Source: Paenibacillus sp. FSL W8-0426 | GTDB lineage: Bacteria > Bacillota > Bacilli > Paenibacillales > Paenibacillaceae | Direction: 5' to 3' | Length of the DNA stretch: 64,000 nt | Assembly: GCF_037969725.1 (NCBI RefSeq) | Contig: NZ_CP150203.1 | Location: 4,418,001 to 4,482,000 of the forward strand | Part shown: positions 44,314 through 53,535 of the stretch, piece by piece | Position numbering within the stretch: the first letter of the stretch is position 1 | Layout of the letters: every line of letters begins with the position of its first letter | The notes under the pieces: model-generated | Told to the model about the DNA's origin: nothing | Database searches by the model: none | The model's input: only the letters and a program-made list of their open reading frames with translations | Program-made: the position numbers and the translations under genes

Positions 44314-45171
44314 CTAGCTCAAGCCGTGAGCGCGTTTGGCTGCAATCAACGTATTTTGCATCAGCATCGTAATCGTCATCGGACCTACGCCGCCGGGAAC
44401 CGGTGTAATCGGTCCAGATACTTCCTTCACGCTCTCGAAATCAACATCGCCTGCGAGCTTGCCGTTATCCAAACGATTCATGCCTACGTCGATCACGACC
44501 GCACCCGGCTTGACATAGTCTGCGTCAACGAAGTTGGCGCGGCCGATGGCTACAACCAGAATGTCTGCTTGGCGAGTAATCTCTTTCATGTTCGCCGTGC
44601 GGGAGTGGCACATGGTGACAGTTGCGTTCTCGCGTTGCAAGAGCAAGGATACGGGTTTACCGACGATGTTGCTGCGTCCGATAACTACGGCATGTTTGCC
44701 GGACATTTCAATGCCCGTGCGTTTGATGAGCTCGATTACACCGGCTGGCGTACAAGGCAGCAGGCTGTCGTCACCGATGACAAGATTGCCCACGTTGACC
44801 GGATGGAATCCGTCCACGTCTTTTTCCACCGCGATGGCATCAATGACAGCTTTCTCTTCGATATGATTCGGCAATGGAAGCTGAACCAGAATCCCGTTAA
44901 TGCTATCCTGTTTGTTCAGCTTGTCCACGAGCGCAAGCAGGTCTTCCTGGGAAGTAGCTGCATCCAAACGATGAACTTCCGAATAGAAGCCCAGATCCTG
45001 ACAAGCTTTTTCCTTGTTGCGTACGTAAACATGGGAAGCAGGGTCATCTCCAACGAGTACCACGGCGAGGCCGGGAACAACTCCCTTCTCTGCAAGCTGC
45101 TTCACTTCGGCGGTAATGCCTGTACGAATTTCCTGGGATACTTCTTTACCGTTGATAATAGATGCTGTCAT
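44314..45171 (-). CDS. folD: Methylenetetrahydrofolate dehydrogenase/cyclohydrolase
   Basis: FolD interconverts methylene-, methenyl- and formyl-tetrahydrofolate. The 285-residue protein shows [21 protein letters not shown] with the catalytic Lys (about residue 52), QLPLPNHI (about residue 96), the NADP site [24 protein letters not shown] (about residue 163) and [25 protein letters not shown] precedes the ATG at 45171. It lies between nusB and xseA, as in B. subtilis. Confidence 0.96.
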   Translation of the reverse strand: MTASIINGKEVSQEIRTGITAEVKQLAEKGVVPGLAVVLVGDDPASHVYVRNKEKACQDLGFYSEVHRLDAATSQEDLLALVDKLNKQDSINGILVQLPLPNHIEEKAVIDAIAVEKDVDGFHPVNVGNLVIGDDSLLPCTPAGVIELIKRTGIEMSGKHAVVIGRSNIVGKPVSLLLQRENATVTMCHSRTANMKEITRQADILVVAIGRANFVDADYVKPGAVVIDVGMNRLDNGKLAGDVDFESVKEVSGPITPVPGGVGPMTITMLMQNTLIAAKRAHGLS

Positions 45172-45221
45172 TTACTCTCTCTCTCCCTTATGTGAACATA
45201 GAATAAGTAACCTGCAAAAAA

Positions 45222-45674
45222 TTAAGACAACTTCTCCTTGATGGTACCCACTTCCTGAATCATGCGGCCAAGAACGCCGTTAACGAATTTTCCGGACTCG
45301 TCGGTCCCGAAGTGTTTGGACAGTTCAATCGCTTCGTTGACAGATACTTTGGCAGGGACATCATCCTGGAATACCATTTCGTAGGCGGCCAGCCTGAGAA
45401 TCTGGCGGTCAACCCTGGACAAGCGGCTGATTTGCCAACCTTTGAGATAATCCCCAAGCAAACCGTCAATCGCTTCCTTACGATCCCATGTCCCTTGCAC
45501 CAATGCCGTTACATACTCGCGCATCGCATCCGCGTCGCGAATGACCACATCGGTTTCGTTTTCTTCCGCCGCTTCATTGATCAACATGTTGACCGCTTCA
45601 GCAGCGCCAACCTCATTCATTTCCATCTGGTACAGGCTTTGTACCGCAATTTCCCTAGCCAAACGTCTTTTCAT
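45222..45674 (-). CDS. nusB: Transcription antitermination protein NusB
   Basis: A 150-residue all-helical RNA-binding protein that helps antitermination at rRNA operons. It begins MKRRLAREIAVQSLYQMEMN, and has LSRVDRQILRLAAYEM (about residue 80) and VNEAIELSKHFGTDESGKFVNGVLG (about residue 108), all typical of NusB. AGGAGG precedes ATG 45674. The 250 bases before it, up to the DUF2273 gene, show nothing I can name. Confidence 0.95.
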   Translation of the reverse strand: MKRRLAREIAVQSLYQMEMNEVGAAEAVNMLINEAAEENETDVVIRDADAMREYVTALVQGTWDRKEAIDGLLGDYLKGWQISRLSRVDRQILRLAAYEMVFQDDVPAKVSVNEAIELSKHFGTDESGKFVNGVLGRMIQEVGTIKEKLS

Positions 45675-45924
45675 ATCCTGCCTCCTGCAGCATTCCGTCC
45701 GGAATGCTCCTCATGCTTATTTTCAAACAACCATTTCCACACTGACTTGCTTCTGCATCCGATTGAACACCATGCATTTCAAGCAAGCTGCAGCTTGGTT
45801 TGATCTACATCTTTGGTATTATTGTGTTCCCTTTTCACAAAAAAACCTGCAATACGTTTCCTCCAAAAAAATGCATATTAAACTACAGCCATTTTGGAAG
45901 AAACCTATTGCAGGGTTCAAGCGG

Positions 45925-46158
45925 CTACTTAAACGGACGCCAGCGATCACCCAGCCATTGCCCCCACTCCCGCCAAGGAATGTGGAATTCCAGCTTTGAA
46001 TCACTTCGTCTGCCCAAGGTATACCCGACGAACACCAAAAGTGCAAAGAACAACATATCCCAAAATCCAATCCATACGTAAAGAAAACCAAAAAAGATGC
46101 CGCCGACTATGCCGAGAATCCGGCCTTTGTAATTATCCCAAATCTCTCTCCACAGCAT
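45925..46158 (-). CDS. DUF2273 small membrane protein
   Basis: A 77-residue protein beginning MLWREIWDNYKGRILGIVGG, with two membrane segments between residues 12 and 48, a following GRRSD motif and an aromatic tail (PWREWGQWLGDRWRPF). These are DUF2273 features. DUF2273 genes usually sit beside amaP and asp23, as this one does, and the product is thought to belong with them at the membrane. It begins about 15 bases after amaP stops. Confidence 0.88.
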   Translation of the reverse strand: MLWREIWDNYKGRILGIVGGIFFGFLYVWIGFWDMLFFALLVFVGYTLGRRSDSKLEFHIPWREWGQWLGDRWRPFK

Positions 46159-46172
46159 CAGTGAAATTCACC

Positions 46173-46712
46173 TCATTCCACTCGACTCTTGTAGTTAGGC
46201 GACTGGGTAACGTTCGCAATATACACAGTAACAAAGGAAACCGGAATACCCGTAATCTCCTGTACATGATCATGTATTGCCTTTTGCAGCTCGGTCGTCA
46301 GTGCCGGAATCGGCGTCTCGCCATCCACCACGGCCCTGATCTTGATCTCCAGTCCGGACTCAACCACGCGAATTCTTGCCTTGACATCACGTACGCCACG
46401 GAAACGCGAAGTGGCTTTCATGCACAAATTTTCGATCGTTTCCATCGAAATCTGCACATCGCCATATTCGGTACGCTGGTCGACGGAAGGCAGCGAAGCA
46501 CGCTCGCGCCGGACGGAAATGTAGAAGAAGCGCAAACTCAGGATAAACAAAACCGCGGCCGCGATCACGGCGGCAACAATAACGTTCTGTTCCTGCTGGT
46601 AATTCAATTCGTAAGGCAGCACTCCGCTGATCAGGAGAATGACCACTGCCGATATTGCTCCAACGCTTATGCTGTATAGAAACAACAGAAGCCGATCCAG
46701 TATTTTTGCCAC
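46173..46712 (-). CDS. amaP: Alkaline shock membrane anchor AmaP
   Basis: AmaP anchors Asp23 to the membrane in Staphylococcus. This 179-residue protein starts AKILDRLLLFLYSISVGAISA and has two membrane segments (about residues 8-28 and 50-70), then a soluble Asp23-like domain with YGDVQISMETIENLCMKATSRF and ITGIPVSFVTVYIANV. The start GTG 46712 is used because GGGAGG is 11 bases away and the family starts there; a GTG at 46721 is too close. It lies between asp23 and DUF2273. Confidence 0.9.
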   Translation of the reverse strand: MAKILDRLLLFLYSISVGAISAVVILLISGVLPYELNYQQEQNVIVAAVIAAAVLFILSLRFFYISVRRERASLPSVDQRTEYGDVQISMETIENLCMKATSRFRGVRDVKARIRVVESGLEIKIRAVVDGETPIPALTTELQKAIHDHVQEITGIPVSFVTVYIANVTQSPNYKSRVE

Positions 46713-46820
46713 GAACTGCACAGCCTCCCTTGCTTACCTACGTTTCTTGATACCCAATCTTGTGCACCTGTCTCGGCTCACTGTCCCATTGGCCGAAAAG
46801 ATCTGTCCAAGAAGGGATAA

Positions 46821-46842
46821 CCCCCGGCACCCATGCCGGGGG
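46821..46842 (-). terminator. Strong GC hairpin after asp23
   Basis: CCCCCGGCA and TGCCGGGGG are perfect complements around a four-base loop, just beyond the asp23 stop. The following T run is short (TTATCCCTTCTT), so some transcription may pass on to amaP. Confidence 0.6.
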
Positions 46843-46855
46843 AATTGAACTTCTT

Positions 46856-47266
46856 TTATTTCACGCGCTGAGTGGTAGGCTCAACTTCCTCCACCTTCTC
46901 GGCGCTCTTGAATTGAACGTCGTGAATATGCACGTTGACTTCGTTCACATTCAATCCGGTCATGTTTTCAATCGAGCGCTTCACGTTTTGCTGGATTTCT
47001 GTAGCCACTTGCGGAAGGCGATACCCGTATTCGATGATTACCGATACGTCAACGGCTGCTTCACGCTGTCCGACCTCAACCTTCACGCCTTTGGACAGGT
47101 TCTTGCGGCCCAGCAGCTCGGCAAAACCGCCAGCAAAACCGCCGCTCATGCCAGCTACGCCTTTAACTTCAACGGTAGCCAGTCCGGCAATAACTTCGAT
47201 AACCTCAGGTGCGATTTGGATTTCACCGATATCCGTCCGTTCAAATTCTGTCGGCAGTGTACTCAT
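46856..47266 (-). CDS. asp23: Asp23/Gls24 family envelope stress protein (YqhY-like)
   Basis: A 136-residue soluble protein of the Asp23/Gls24 family (DUF322). It begins MSTLPTEFERTDIGEIQIAPEVIEVIAGLATVEVKGVAGMSGG, of which the IAPEVIEVIAGLA and GVAGMSGG stretches are diagnostic, and has VGQREAAVDVSVIIEYGYRLP and NVNEVNVHIHDV later. B. subtilis YqhY, between accC and nusB, is the ortholog by position and has been connected with acetyl-CoA carboxylase activity. Here it is followed by amaP and DUF2273, which B. subtilis lacks there. Confidence 0.92.
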   Translation of the reverse strand: MSTLPTEFERTDIGEIQIAPEVIEVIAGLATVEVKGVAGMSGGFAGGFAELLGRKNLSKGVKVEVGQREAAVDVSVIIEYGYRLPQVATEIQQNVKRSIENMTGLNVNEVNVHIHDVQFKSAEKVEEVEPTTQRVK

Positions 47267-47321
47267 TACTGTTCAACACACCTTTCGCGAAATAAGTTGG
47301 CGGCCATCCGTCAGGGCCAGT

Positions 47322-47405
47322 CCCGATTCATTCGGGCACCCTGCGGTCCGGGAAACCGGAGCCCCTGCAACCTTCATCCGCGTGTGCGGGCTCATCCACT
47401 GCAGG
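47322..47405. other. GC-rich run of hairpins, possible structured RNA
   Basis: Three structures follow each other in the asp23-accC gap: CCCGA-TTCAT-TCGGG (47322-47336), TCCGG-GAAA-CCGGA (47347-47360, a GNRA tetraloop if read on the plus strand), and CCTGCA...TGCAGG (47364-47405) enclosing CCGC-GTGT-GCGG. The region does not code for an evident protein. Strand and function are not known; it may be part of the asp23 leader or a separate RNA. Confidence 0.45.
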
Positions 47406-47475
47406 AGACATGCGCTCTTATTATTCATACTATATCATTTGAGGTACATTATGACAAACAAGTCCAATATACCTG

Positions 47476-48819
47476 TTAAATCTCGTTTTCCTCAAGAAAC
47501 TTGATATCAAAGTCCCCGCGAACGAACGTCGGGTGATCAAGCAGCTTCAAGTGGAAAGGAATCGTGGTCGATATGCCTTCGATGGCAAACTCGCTCAGTG
47601 CGCGCTTCATCTTTGCAATGGCCTCTTCCCGCGTTGCTCCCCATACGATCAATTTCGCGATCATGGAGTCGTAAAAAGGGGAAATCGTATACCCTGGATA
47701 TGCTGCGCTATCCACGCGCACGCCCGGGCCTCCCGGAGCCAGATAGAACCCGATTTTACCCGGAGCCGGCATAAAATTGCGATCCGGATCCTCGGCATTG
47801 ATGCGGCATTCGATGGCCCAACCGTTAATCACGACGTCCTCCTGACGGAAAGAAAGCGGATGCCCTTCGGCAACGGCAATCATTTCGCGAATCAGATCCA
47901 CGCCGGTAATCATTTCCGTCACCGGATGTTCGACCTGAATGCGTGTATTCATTTCCATGAAATAAAACTCGCCCGTCGGACTAAGCAGAAACTCAAGCGT
48001 ACCTGCTCCCGAGTAATTGACCGCCAACGCTGCTCTGACAGCGGCTTCCCCCATCAGGGTGCGCACTTCTTCCGTCAACACAGGGCAAGGCGCTTCCTCG
48101 ACAAGCTTTTGGCGGCGGCGCTGCACAGAGCAGTCACGTTCGCCAAGATGAACGGCATTGCCGTGTTTGTCGGCCATGATCTGGATTTCCACGTGTTTCA
48201 TACCCGTCAGAAATTTCTCAAGGTATACGCCCGCATTGCCGAATGCCTTCTGGGCTTCCTGCTGGGCCGTCGTGATTTGTTTGACGAGCGATTCCTCGTC
48301 TTCAGCGATACGAATTCCTTTTCCCCCACCGCCGGCGGTTGCCTTGATGATTACCGGGTATCCGATATCTCTGGCGATCATGATCGCTTCGTCCATATTT
48401 TCGACCAATCCGTCCGATCCCGGAATGACGGGCACGCCCGCATCCTTCATCGTCTGTTTGGCAACGGCCTTGTCACCCATTTTGGTAATCGCTTCTGGGG
48501 AAGGGCCGATAAAGGTGATGTTGCAAGACGCACAAATTTCGGCGAAATCGGCATTCTCTGCAAGGAACCCGTAGCCAGGGTGGATCGCATCGCATTCAGT
48601 CAGCGTAGCCACGCTCATCAGGTTGGTAAAATTAAGGTAACTGTCCTTCGACAAGGTCGGACCGACGCAATATGCTTCGTCCGCCAGGCGCACATGCAGG
48701 GAATCCTTGTCCGCTTCCGAGTAAACCGCTACCGTCGAAATGCCGAGCTCACGGCAGGCACGAATAATACGTACCGCGATCTCGCCGCGGTTCGCAATCA
48801 GTATTTTATGAAATTTCAT
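47476..48819 (-). CDS. accC: Acetyl-CoA carboxylase, biotin carboxylase subunit
   Basis: AccC carboxylates the biotin of AccB with ATP and bicarbonate. The 447-residue protein has [19 protein letters not shown] at the start, [13 protein letters not shown] (about residue 83), the ATP-grasp glycine loop [16 protein letters not shown] (about residue 157), [17 protein letters not shown], and [25 protein letters not shown] (about residue 285) with the catalytic Glu and Arg. GGAGG precedes the start. It follows accB and is followed by asp23 after a 209-base gap. Confidence 0.97.
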   Translation of the reverse strand: MKFHKILIANRGEIAVRIIRACRELGISTVAVYSEADKDSLHVRLADEAYCVGPTLSKDSYLNFTNLMSVATLTECDAIHPGYGFLAENADFAEICASCNITFIGPSPEAITKMGDKAVAKQTMKDAGVPVIPGSDGLVENMDEAIMIARDIGYPVIIKATAGGGGKGIRIAEDEESLVKQITTAQQEAQKAFGNAGVYLEKFLTGMKHVEIQIMADKHGNAVHLGERDCSVQRRRQKLVEEAPCPVLTEEVRTLMGEAAVRAALAVNYSGAGTLEFLLSPTGEFYFMEMNTRIQVEHPVTEMITGVDLIREMIAVAEGHPLSFRQEDVVINGWAIECRINAEDPDRNFMPAPGKIGFYLAPGGPGVRVDSAAYPGYTISPFYDSMIAKLIVWGATREEAIAKMKRALSEFAIEGISTTIPFHLKLLDHPTFVRGDFDIKFLEENEI

Positions 48820-48875
48820 TTCGATATTGTCCTCCTTCGAAGCTCATCCGGTTGCCGTTCCTACGGCGATGGCCA

Positions 48876-49352
48876 TTATTCCGGTTTGACCAGGAACAGA
48901 GGTTGTCCGTATTCGACCAGTTGGCCGTTCTCAACCAGCACTTCAACGATTTCGCCCTTGACGTCGGCGTCAAGCTCGTTCATCAATTTCATCGCTTCGA
49001 TGATGCAGACCGTTGTTTTTTCAACAACCTTGTCGCCCTTGCTTACAAAAGGACCCGCTTCCGGCGAGGAAGCTCTGTAGAAGGTACCCACCATCGGTGA
49101 TACGATTTTATGTAAATGGCTTGCAGGGTCAGCTTGCGGAGCAGCTTCGGAAACGACCGGAGCCTGCTGTACTTGCGGCGCAGCTGCAACGATTTGCGGA
49201 GCTTGCACGGCTGCGGCCTGAATCACCTCGGTTTTGCCAGGCTTGCGAATCGACAGGCGCGATCCTTCATTTTCAATTTCCAATTCCTGAACGGAACTTT
49301 CATCCACCAGTTTGATCAGTTCTTTGATCTCACTCAATTTAAACATTTCCAT
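48876..49352 (-). CDS. accB: Acetyl-CoA carboxylase, biotin carboxyl carrier protein
   Basis: A carrier protein of about 158 residues. The biotinylated lysine is in [14 protein letters not shown] (about residue 122). A Pro/Ala/Gln-rich linker (about residues 45-78) precedes the C-terminal lipoyl-like domain, and the N terminus ([25 protein letters not shown]) is typical. There are ATGs at 49355, 49352 and 49346; 49352 has the best spacing from AAAGGAG. It precedes accC directly, as in other Firmicutes. Confidence 0.95.
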   Translation of the reverse strand: MEMFKLSEIKELIKLVDESSVQELEIENEGSRLSIRKPGKTEVIQAAAVQAPQIVAAAPQVQQAPVVSEAAPQADPASHLHKIVSPMVGTFYRASSPEAGPFVSKGDKVVEKTTVCIIEAMKLMNELDADVKGEIVEVLVENGQLVEYGQPLFLVKPE

Positions 49353-49436
49353 CATTCACTCCTTTGGCATCATGCCAGTCTCACTAGGACGGTCATATGG
49401 CTTTATGTATTATATCACAATCGTTCAAAATGGAAA

Positions 49437-49466
49437 GGGCCCGGCAGAATCCCACTCTCCGGGCCA
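49437..49466 (-). terminator. Terminator after the spoIIIA operon
   Basis: On the minus strand GGCCCGG and CCGGGCC pair around a 14-base loop, followed by CTTTCCATTTT. It lies just after the spoIIIAH stop codon and before accB. Confidence 0.75.
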
Positions 49467-49484
49467 ATGTCCAACTTACGCTGC

Positions 49485-50312
49485 TTATTGCTCCGTCACG
49501 TATTGCACGCTGATTTGGTTTTGCGATACGGCCAGCTCTTTCATCACCAGATCCACGATCGATACCGCTTGCTTTACATCCAGTTTGTCACTAAGCACAA
49601 GTACTTTATACTTGTCTGCTTCTTCCTCTACGATGGCATTGGCGTATTGTTGCGACAATGTTTCTTCGATGCCTGTAATTTTCGCTTCCTTCTCTTCCAG
49701 GGCGCGAAGCTCTTCGGTTGCCTTCGCATTTTCTTCCGGCGTTTTGCTAAGGTCGCCCGCGATGGTCATCAATTCCTCATATTTGCGATTGTTGCTTTCT
49801 TCCCGCTGCCATTGATAATTTTGGAACTGGCTGCTTGCGGAAACGGCTGTATTTTGTTCCTCCATTTCCTTCAGCACCTCTTCGTCGGTTTTGGCTGTGC
49901 CTGCATCCGTTCCTTCGGTACCTGTTCCGCTGACGTCAGGGGTCGTTGCGGTTCCTTTGTCGGCCTCTTTACCGGTTTCGCCTTTCTCTCCCGATTCGGC
50001 CGCAGGTGTTTTGCCCGTATCGCCAGTTTTCCCTTCATTAGAAGACGGTTCTTCAGCCGTGCCTGCTGCAGGCTGCTGTCCTTCTGTAACAGCGCCTTCG
50101 CTTACGACTTCATTCACAACCAGCCCTTCTGTCGGATCAATAATGGACGTTGTTTCCGTGACATCACCTTGCTTCATGCTGTCGACTTGCTGGCTGTCTG
50201 CTACAGGCGTATTTACAGGGCCGCTGTCCTCCGTGAACAGGTAGTAGGCTGACAAAATGACCATTAAGCTTAACATCGAGACGAGCCAGATTGTTTGGCG
50301 TTTGTTATTCAT
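49485..50312 (-). CDS. spoIIIAH: Stage III sporulation protein AH
   Basis: SpoIIIAH is the mother-cell half of the SpoIIQ-SpoIIIAH channel. A single N-terminal membrane segment (residues 8-26, WLVSMLSLMVILSAYYLF) is followed by a long acidic, Thr/Gly/Pro-rich linker (about residues 55-130), much longer than in B. subtilis, and the conserved C-terminal ring domain with EESNNRKYEELMTIAGDLSKTPEENAKATEELRALEEKEAKI (about 165-205) and DKLDVKQAVSIVDLVMKEL. It is the last gene of the operon. GAGGAGG precedes the ATG. Confidence 0.93.
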   Translation of the reverse strand: MNNKRQTIWLVSMLSLMVILSAYYLFTEDSGPVNTPVADSQQVDSMKQGDVTETTSIIDPTEGLVVNEVVSEGAVTEGQQPAAGTAEEPSSNEGKTGDTGKTPAAESGEKGETGKEADKGTATTPDVSGTGTEGTDAGTAKTDEEVLKEMEEQNTAVSASSQFQNYQWQREESNNRKYEELMTIAGDLSKTPEENAKATEELRALEEKEAKITGIEETLSQQYANAIVEEEADKYKVLVLSDKLDVKQAVSIVDLVMKELAVSQNQISVQYVTEQ

Positions 50313-50373
50313 TCCAATTCCTCCTCAGATTAACTTGGCTTTGTTTCCATCAAGCTGCCGTTCCATCAAACGG

Positions 50374-51012
50374 CTAATCCTGCTTGCGCGGCACAACCGA
50401 AATCCGGTAAGCGGCGACGTTCAACCCTTTTTCCACGGCATCCGTAATCAGGTCCTTCACGACTTTGTTCTCGGCTCCCTTCGCTACGACGAGCACACCT
50501 CTGATCTGCGGTTTGAGCCTCTTGGTGACGATCGGCGTCTGATCACCCGATACTTCATACGTGATGATCTCCCCGTCCCGGGTATACTGGGTCATGTGCC
50601 TTTTTCCGCCATTGGCATCCGTTTCTTCCGTGAGCTGTTGGGAATCCTTTACGTTCCGCTGAACAACCAGCTCCTCGGTGGAATCGACGGTGACCATGAC
50701 GTCGACCGTCCCCACGCCGACGATGTTTTCCAACACACCTTTGATTTTGTCTTCAAACGCGGTTTCAATCACCTGAAACGGATTGGACTCGTCAAGGCCC
50801 TCCTGAACGTTTGCTGCCATGGATGCAGCAGGATTGGGCGGTTCTCGCCCGATGTTTTCGGAATCTACTTTTTTGACGTTGATGAATGAACTGAACACCA
50901 TGATGCCCACGCCGATCAAGCCAAGAATGATGAGCCATCGAAACGTGTTGCTGCGCTTCTGGCCTTCACCGCCGCTGAACAACGATTCGATCTTTTTAAA
51001 CCACTGCTTCAT
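50374..51012 (-). CDS. spoIIIAG: Stage III sporulation protein AG
   Basis: A 212-residue protein with one membrane segment (about residues 22-42, FRWLIILGLIGVGIMVFSSF) and a C-terminal ring-building domain that forms large rings in the intermembrane space in B. subtilis. Family traits include the ENIVGVGTVDVMVTVDSTEELVVQRN stretch, and RGVLVVAKGAENKVVKDLITDAVEKGLNVAAYRISVVPR at the end. ATG 51012 is preceded by AAGGAGG; longer starts are not. It overlaps nothing and lies between AF and AH. Confidence 0.94.
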   Translation of the reverse strand: MKQWFKKIESLFSGGEGQKRSNTFRWLIILGLIGVGIMVFSSFINVKKVDSENIGREPPNPAASMAANVQEGLDESNPFQVIETAFEDKIKGVLENIVGVGTVDVMVTVDSTEELVVQRNVKDSQQLTEETDANGGKRHMTQYTRDGEIITYEVSGDQTPIVTKRLKPQIRGVLVVAKGAENKVVKDLITDAVEKGLNVAAYRISVVPRKQD

Positions 51013-51028
51013 TCGGACCCCTCCTTCT

Positions 51029-51877
51029 TCATAGTGGTTTTGCCCCCCGCTGTTCCTGAACGTGCACTTTGCTCGCATCCACGTCCCAATTCTCGCTGAG
51101 CAGGGTCATGATCTGGACGGTGAGTTTGGAGTCGGGGCCGCCTTCCTTCCCCTCCTGAACGATTCCCTGTTGTTCTTGTTCACCCATCGCAGGCAAAGCC
51201 CCGCTCTCCGGATCTTTCGGCTTATCCTCCGCAGCATTGGCATCTGCGCCAATCTGCACGGCCGGAATGTGAACTTCTCCGATTTCGATCGGCTCCCTTG
51301 TTGCCAAAGATTCTTCTTCCAAAGCTGCCGGATCGGTTTCGTTCATGGACTTCGTCCCCGCCCCGGTGCCCTGCAGAGCCTCTTCTTTTCCCTGCTCTTG
51401 ATGTTGTGCAGCCATCGTCACCAGCACCTTGCGGATGACGGGTAATTCAGCCTGCGCAAATGCCGAGTCCGGCGATGAGTGCAGCTCCATGCCCAGTTGA
51501 ACCTCTACGGATTGAACCCGTTTGCCGGTTTCCTCCTCAATCTGATCTTTCATCGCGCTGGAGAGCTCCCTTGCGGTCCACTGTAAGGACTGTTCCTGTT
51601 CGCCGGCTCGCAATTTTTTGCCCTCAGCCAGGATTTGCTCCAACGTTACATTCCCTTCATCCATATCTCCCATAGTCGACATGGCCCGCTTGAGCTCGGC
51701 CACCGGATCGCTTCGCAGCAGCTTGGTCAGGGGGGACAACAGCGTAAGCAGAATAAGGAGGCTCAGCACAAGCTTGACGTACCGCTCCATGGAACGATTG
51801 GGCAGCAGCATCTCCACAAAGGTTGCGAGCAGGACAATCATGATCAATTCCTGAAGCCAGTTGCTCAGCCACCCCAT
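51029..51877 (-). CDS. spoIIIAF: Stage III sporulation protein AF
   Basis: A 282-residue protein with two N-terminal membrane segments (residues 4-22 and 35-52) and a soluble domain. Typical traits are MGWLSNWLQELIMIVLLATFVEMLLPNRSMERYVKLVLSLLIL, whose MLLP-S-M-KYVK part defines the family, and a C-terminal SENWDVDASKVHVQE strand. The middle (residues 150-240) is low in complexity, acidic and Ala/Glu-rich, so longer than in B. subtilis (about 206 residues). It belongs to the SpoIIIA channel complex. Confidence 0.92.
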   Translation of the reverse strand: MGWLSNWLQELIMIVLLATFVEMLLPNRSMERYVKLVLSLLILLTLLSPLTKLLRSDPVAELKRAMSTMGDMDEGNVTLEQILAEGKKLRAGEQEQSLQWTARELSSAMKDQIEEETGKRVQSVEVQLGMELHSSPDSAFAQAELPVIRKVLVTMAAQHQEQGKEEALQGTGAGTKSMNETDPAALEEESLATREPIEIGEVHIPAVQIGADANAAEDKPKDPESGALPAMGEQEQQGIVQEGKEGGPDSKLTVQIMTLLSENWDVDASKVHVQEQRGAKPL

Positions 51878-51902
51878 CCTTTCCGCCTCCCGTCCCTTTC
51901 CT

Positions 51903-53093
51903 TTATCGCATCATCACCGTCAGATTACCTGCTGTGAGCAGTATGGTAATTGCCAGAAAAAACATCAGTCCGACCGCAGCCAGGGCGGCAAATACGTAGA
52001 TCATCGCTTTCCCGATTGCCTGCAGACACCCGACGATCGGAGTGTCGCCCAGCGGCTGCATGATCGCACCCGTTATGTTGTAGATCAAGGCAAGGGCAAG
52101 GATTTTGAGTGCCGGAAAGGCGCAAAGAAACAATATGATAATGACTCCCGTCAGCCCGATCGCATTTTTGACGAGCAATGAGGCCGTGAATACGGTATCG
52201 GTGGCATCCGCGAACGTCCGTCCCACAATGGGAATAAAGTTCCCTGCAATGTATTTTGCTGCCTTCAGGCTAACCCCGTCCGTGACGGAACTCGTCGCTC
52301 CCTGCACGGAAATGACGCCGAGAAACATGGTGAGCAGTACGCCCAGCAGTGCCACGCTAATGTTGCGGAGCAAGTCGGCAAGCTGTGTGAGCTTGTATTT
52401 GTCGGAGATCGAGCTGACCAGATGCAGCACCGCCGAGAAGAACAACAACGGAAAAACGAGCATGTGAATGAGCGTGCTTACCAAATGAATCATGAAAATA
52501 ATCATGGGATGCGTCACGGATACCGTTACGATGTTCCCCATCGATGCGAGGAGGGTGAACAGCAGCGGCACCATCGCCATCATGAAACTGACCATGCCTT
52601 CAATGGCATCTTTGGCGTATCCGATCGCCACGCTGAAACTGTTGATGGCAATAATGATGATGACCATGTAACAGATCGCATACGCGATTTTGCTGATATT
52701 GTTTTTCTCAAACGCGGTCTGCAGCGTTTCCAGGATCATGCTCAGCACGCTTAACATGACAATGGTGACCAACAATTTGCCGTTGTACATGATCTCGTGC
52801 AGCATAAAGGTTCCGATGGCAACGAAAACCGATTTCAGGCTGAATCCTTCATTGCCGGGAACGAGCATATCCATGAAAGAAGGCGTCTTTCCTTCGGGAA
52901 AAAAACCGCCATACTGCTTCATAAGCTGGTCCCAGTATTTTTCCACCTGGTCTTTGGGCAGCTCATTCGCCTGTTGCTGCAGCCATTCGTCCGCAGGCGC
53001 GGTTGCCGCAGCCTGTCCGATAAAGGCAAACAGAAAACACGTCACAAGGATAAAAGCAAGGCTCCAGCGCGGCTTCTCTCTGATTCGGTTCAT
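51903..53093 (-). CDS. spoIIIAE: Stage III sporulation protein AE
   Basis: The largest membrane protein of the SpoIIIA channel, 396 residues, with a signal-like N terminus (WSLAFILVTCFLFAFIGQAAA) and about eight membrane segments from residue 100 onward. It includes VTSVTHPMIIFMIHLVSTLIHMLVFP (about residue 200) and GVTSSVTDGVSLKAAKYIAGNFIPIVGRTFADATD (about residue 265), which are distinctive for SpoIIIAE. It is read between AD and AF in the standard order. Confidence 0.95.
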   Translation of the reverse strand: MNRIREKPRWSLAFILVTCFLFAFIGQAAATAPADEWLQQQANELPKDQVEKYWDQLMKQYGGFFPEGKTPSFMDMLVPGNEGFSLKSVFVAIGTFMLHEIMYNGKLLVTIVMLSVLSMILETLQTAFEKNNISKIAYAICYMVIIIIAINSFSVAIGYAKDAIEGMVSFMMAMVPLLFTLLASMGNIVTVSVTHPMIIFMIHLVSTLIHMLVFPLLFFSAVLHLVSSISDKYKLTQLADLLRNISVALLGVLLTMFLGVISVQGATSSVTDGVSLKAAKYIAGNFIPIVGRTFADATDTVFTASLLVKNAIGLTGVIIILFLCAFPALKILALALIYNITGAIMQPLGDTPIVGCLQAIGKAMIYVFAALAAVGLMFFLAITILLTAGNLTVMMR

Positions 53094-53114
53094 GAATAAT
53101 CCGCATGCCTCCTT

Positions 53115-53504
53115 TTACACCGGCATCAGCTTCATGACGGTTTCAATAATGATACCGATGATCGGAATTGCCAGCACGAGGATCAGCACCTTGCCGGCAA
53201 GTTCGATTTTGGAAGCGATGCTTTCCTGGCCGGCATCCCGCACGATCTGTGCGCCGAACTCGGCGATGTAGGCAATGCCGATAATTTTAAGCACCGTTTT
53301 CAGGTAAACGCTCTCCATGCCCGAGTTTTCGGCCAGCCGTTTCAGCACATCGATCACGGACCCGATCTTTCCGATCAGCAGCATGAAAATGACAATGCCG
53401 GTAGCCGCGGCGATCAGAAACGCAAACATGGGCTTCTGTTCCTTGATGACAAGAATGAGAACCGTTGCGATCAGCGCCAGACCCACGACTTGAATAATCT
53501 CCAC
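53115..53504 (-). CDS. spoIIIAD: Stage III sporulation protein AD
   Basis: A 129-residue integral membrane protein with three or four hydrophobic segments, opening MEIIQVVGLALIATVLILVI. The pattern YIAEFGAQIVRDAGQESIASKIELAGKVLILVLAIPII (about residues 78-115) is typical for the family. The start is GTG 53504. It lies between AC and AE and belongs to the membrane core of the SpoIIIA complex. Confidence 0.94.
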   Translation of the reverse strand: MEIIQVVGLALIATVLILVIKEQKPMFAFLIAAATGIVIFMLLIGKIGSVIDVLKRLAENSGMESVYLKTVLKIIGIAYIAEFGAQIVRDAGQESIASKIELAGKVLILVLAIPIIGIIIETVMKLMPV

Positions 53505-53535
53505 AGGTCACCACCATTCCGGCTTCATGACCGCA

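Noticed and set aside
47533..49080. A 515-codon plus-strand frame opposite accC and accB
   Set aside because: Such long antisense frames are common opposite GC-rich genes. It shows no protein-like features, while accC and accB are certain.
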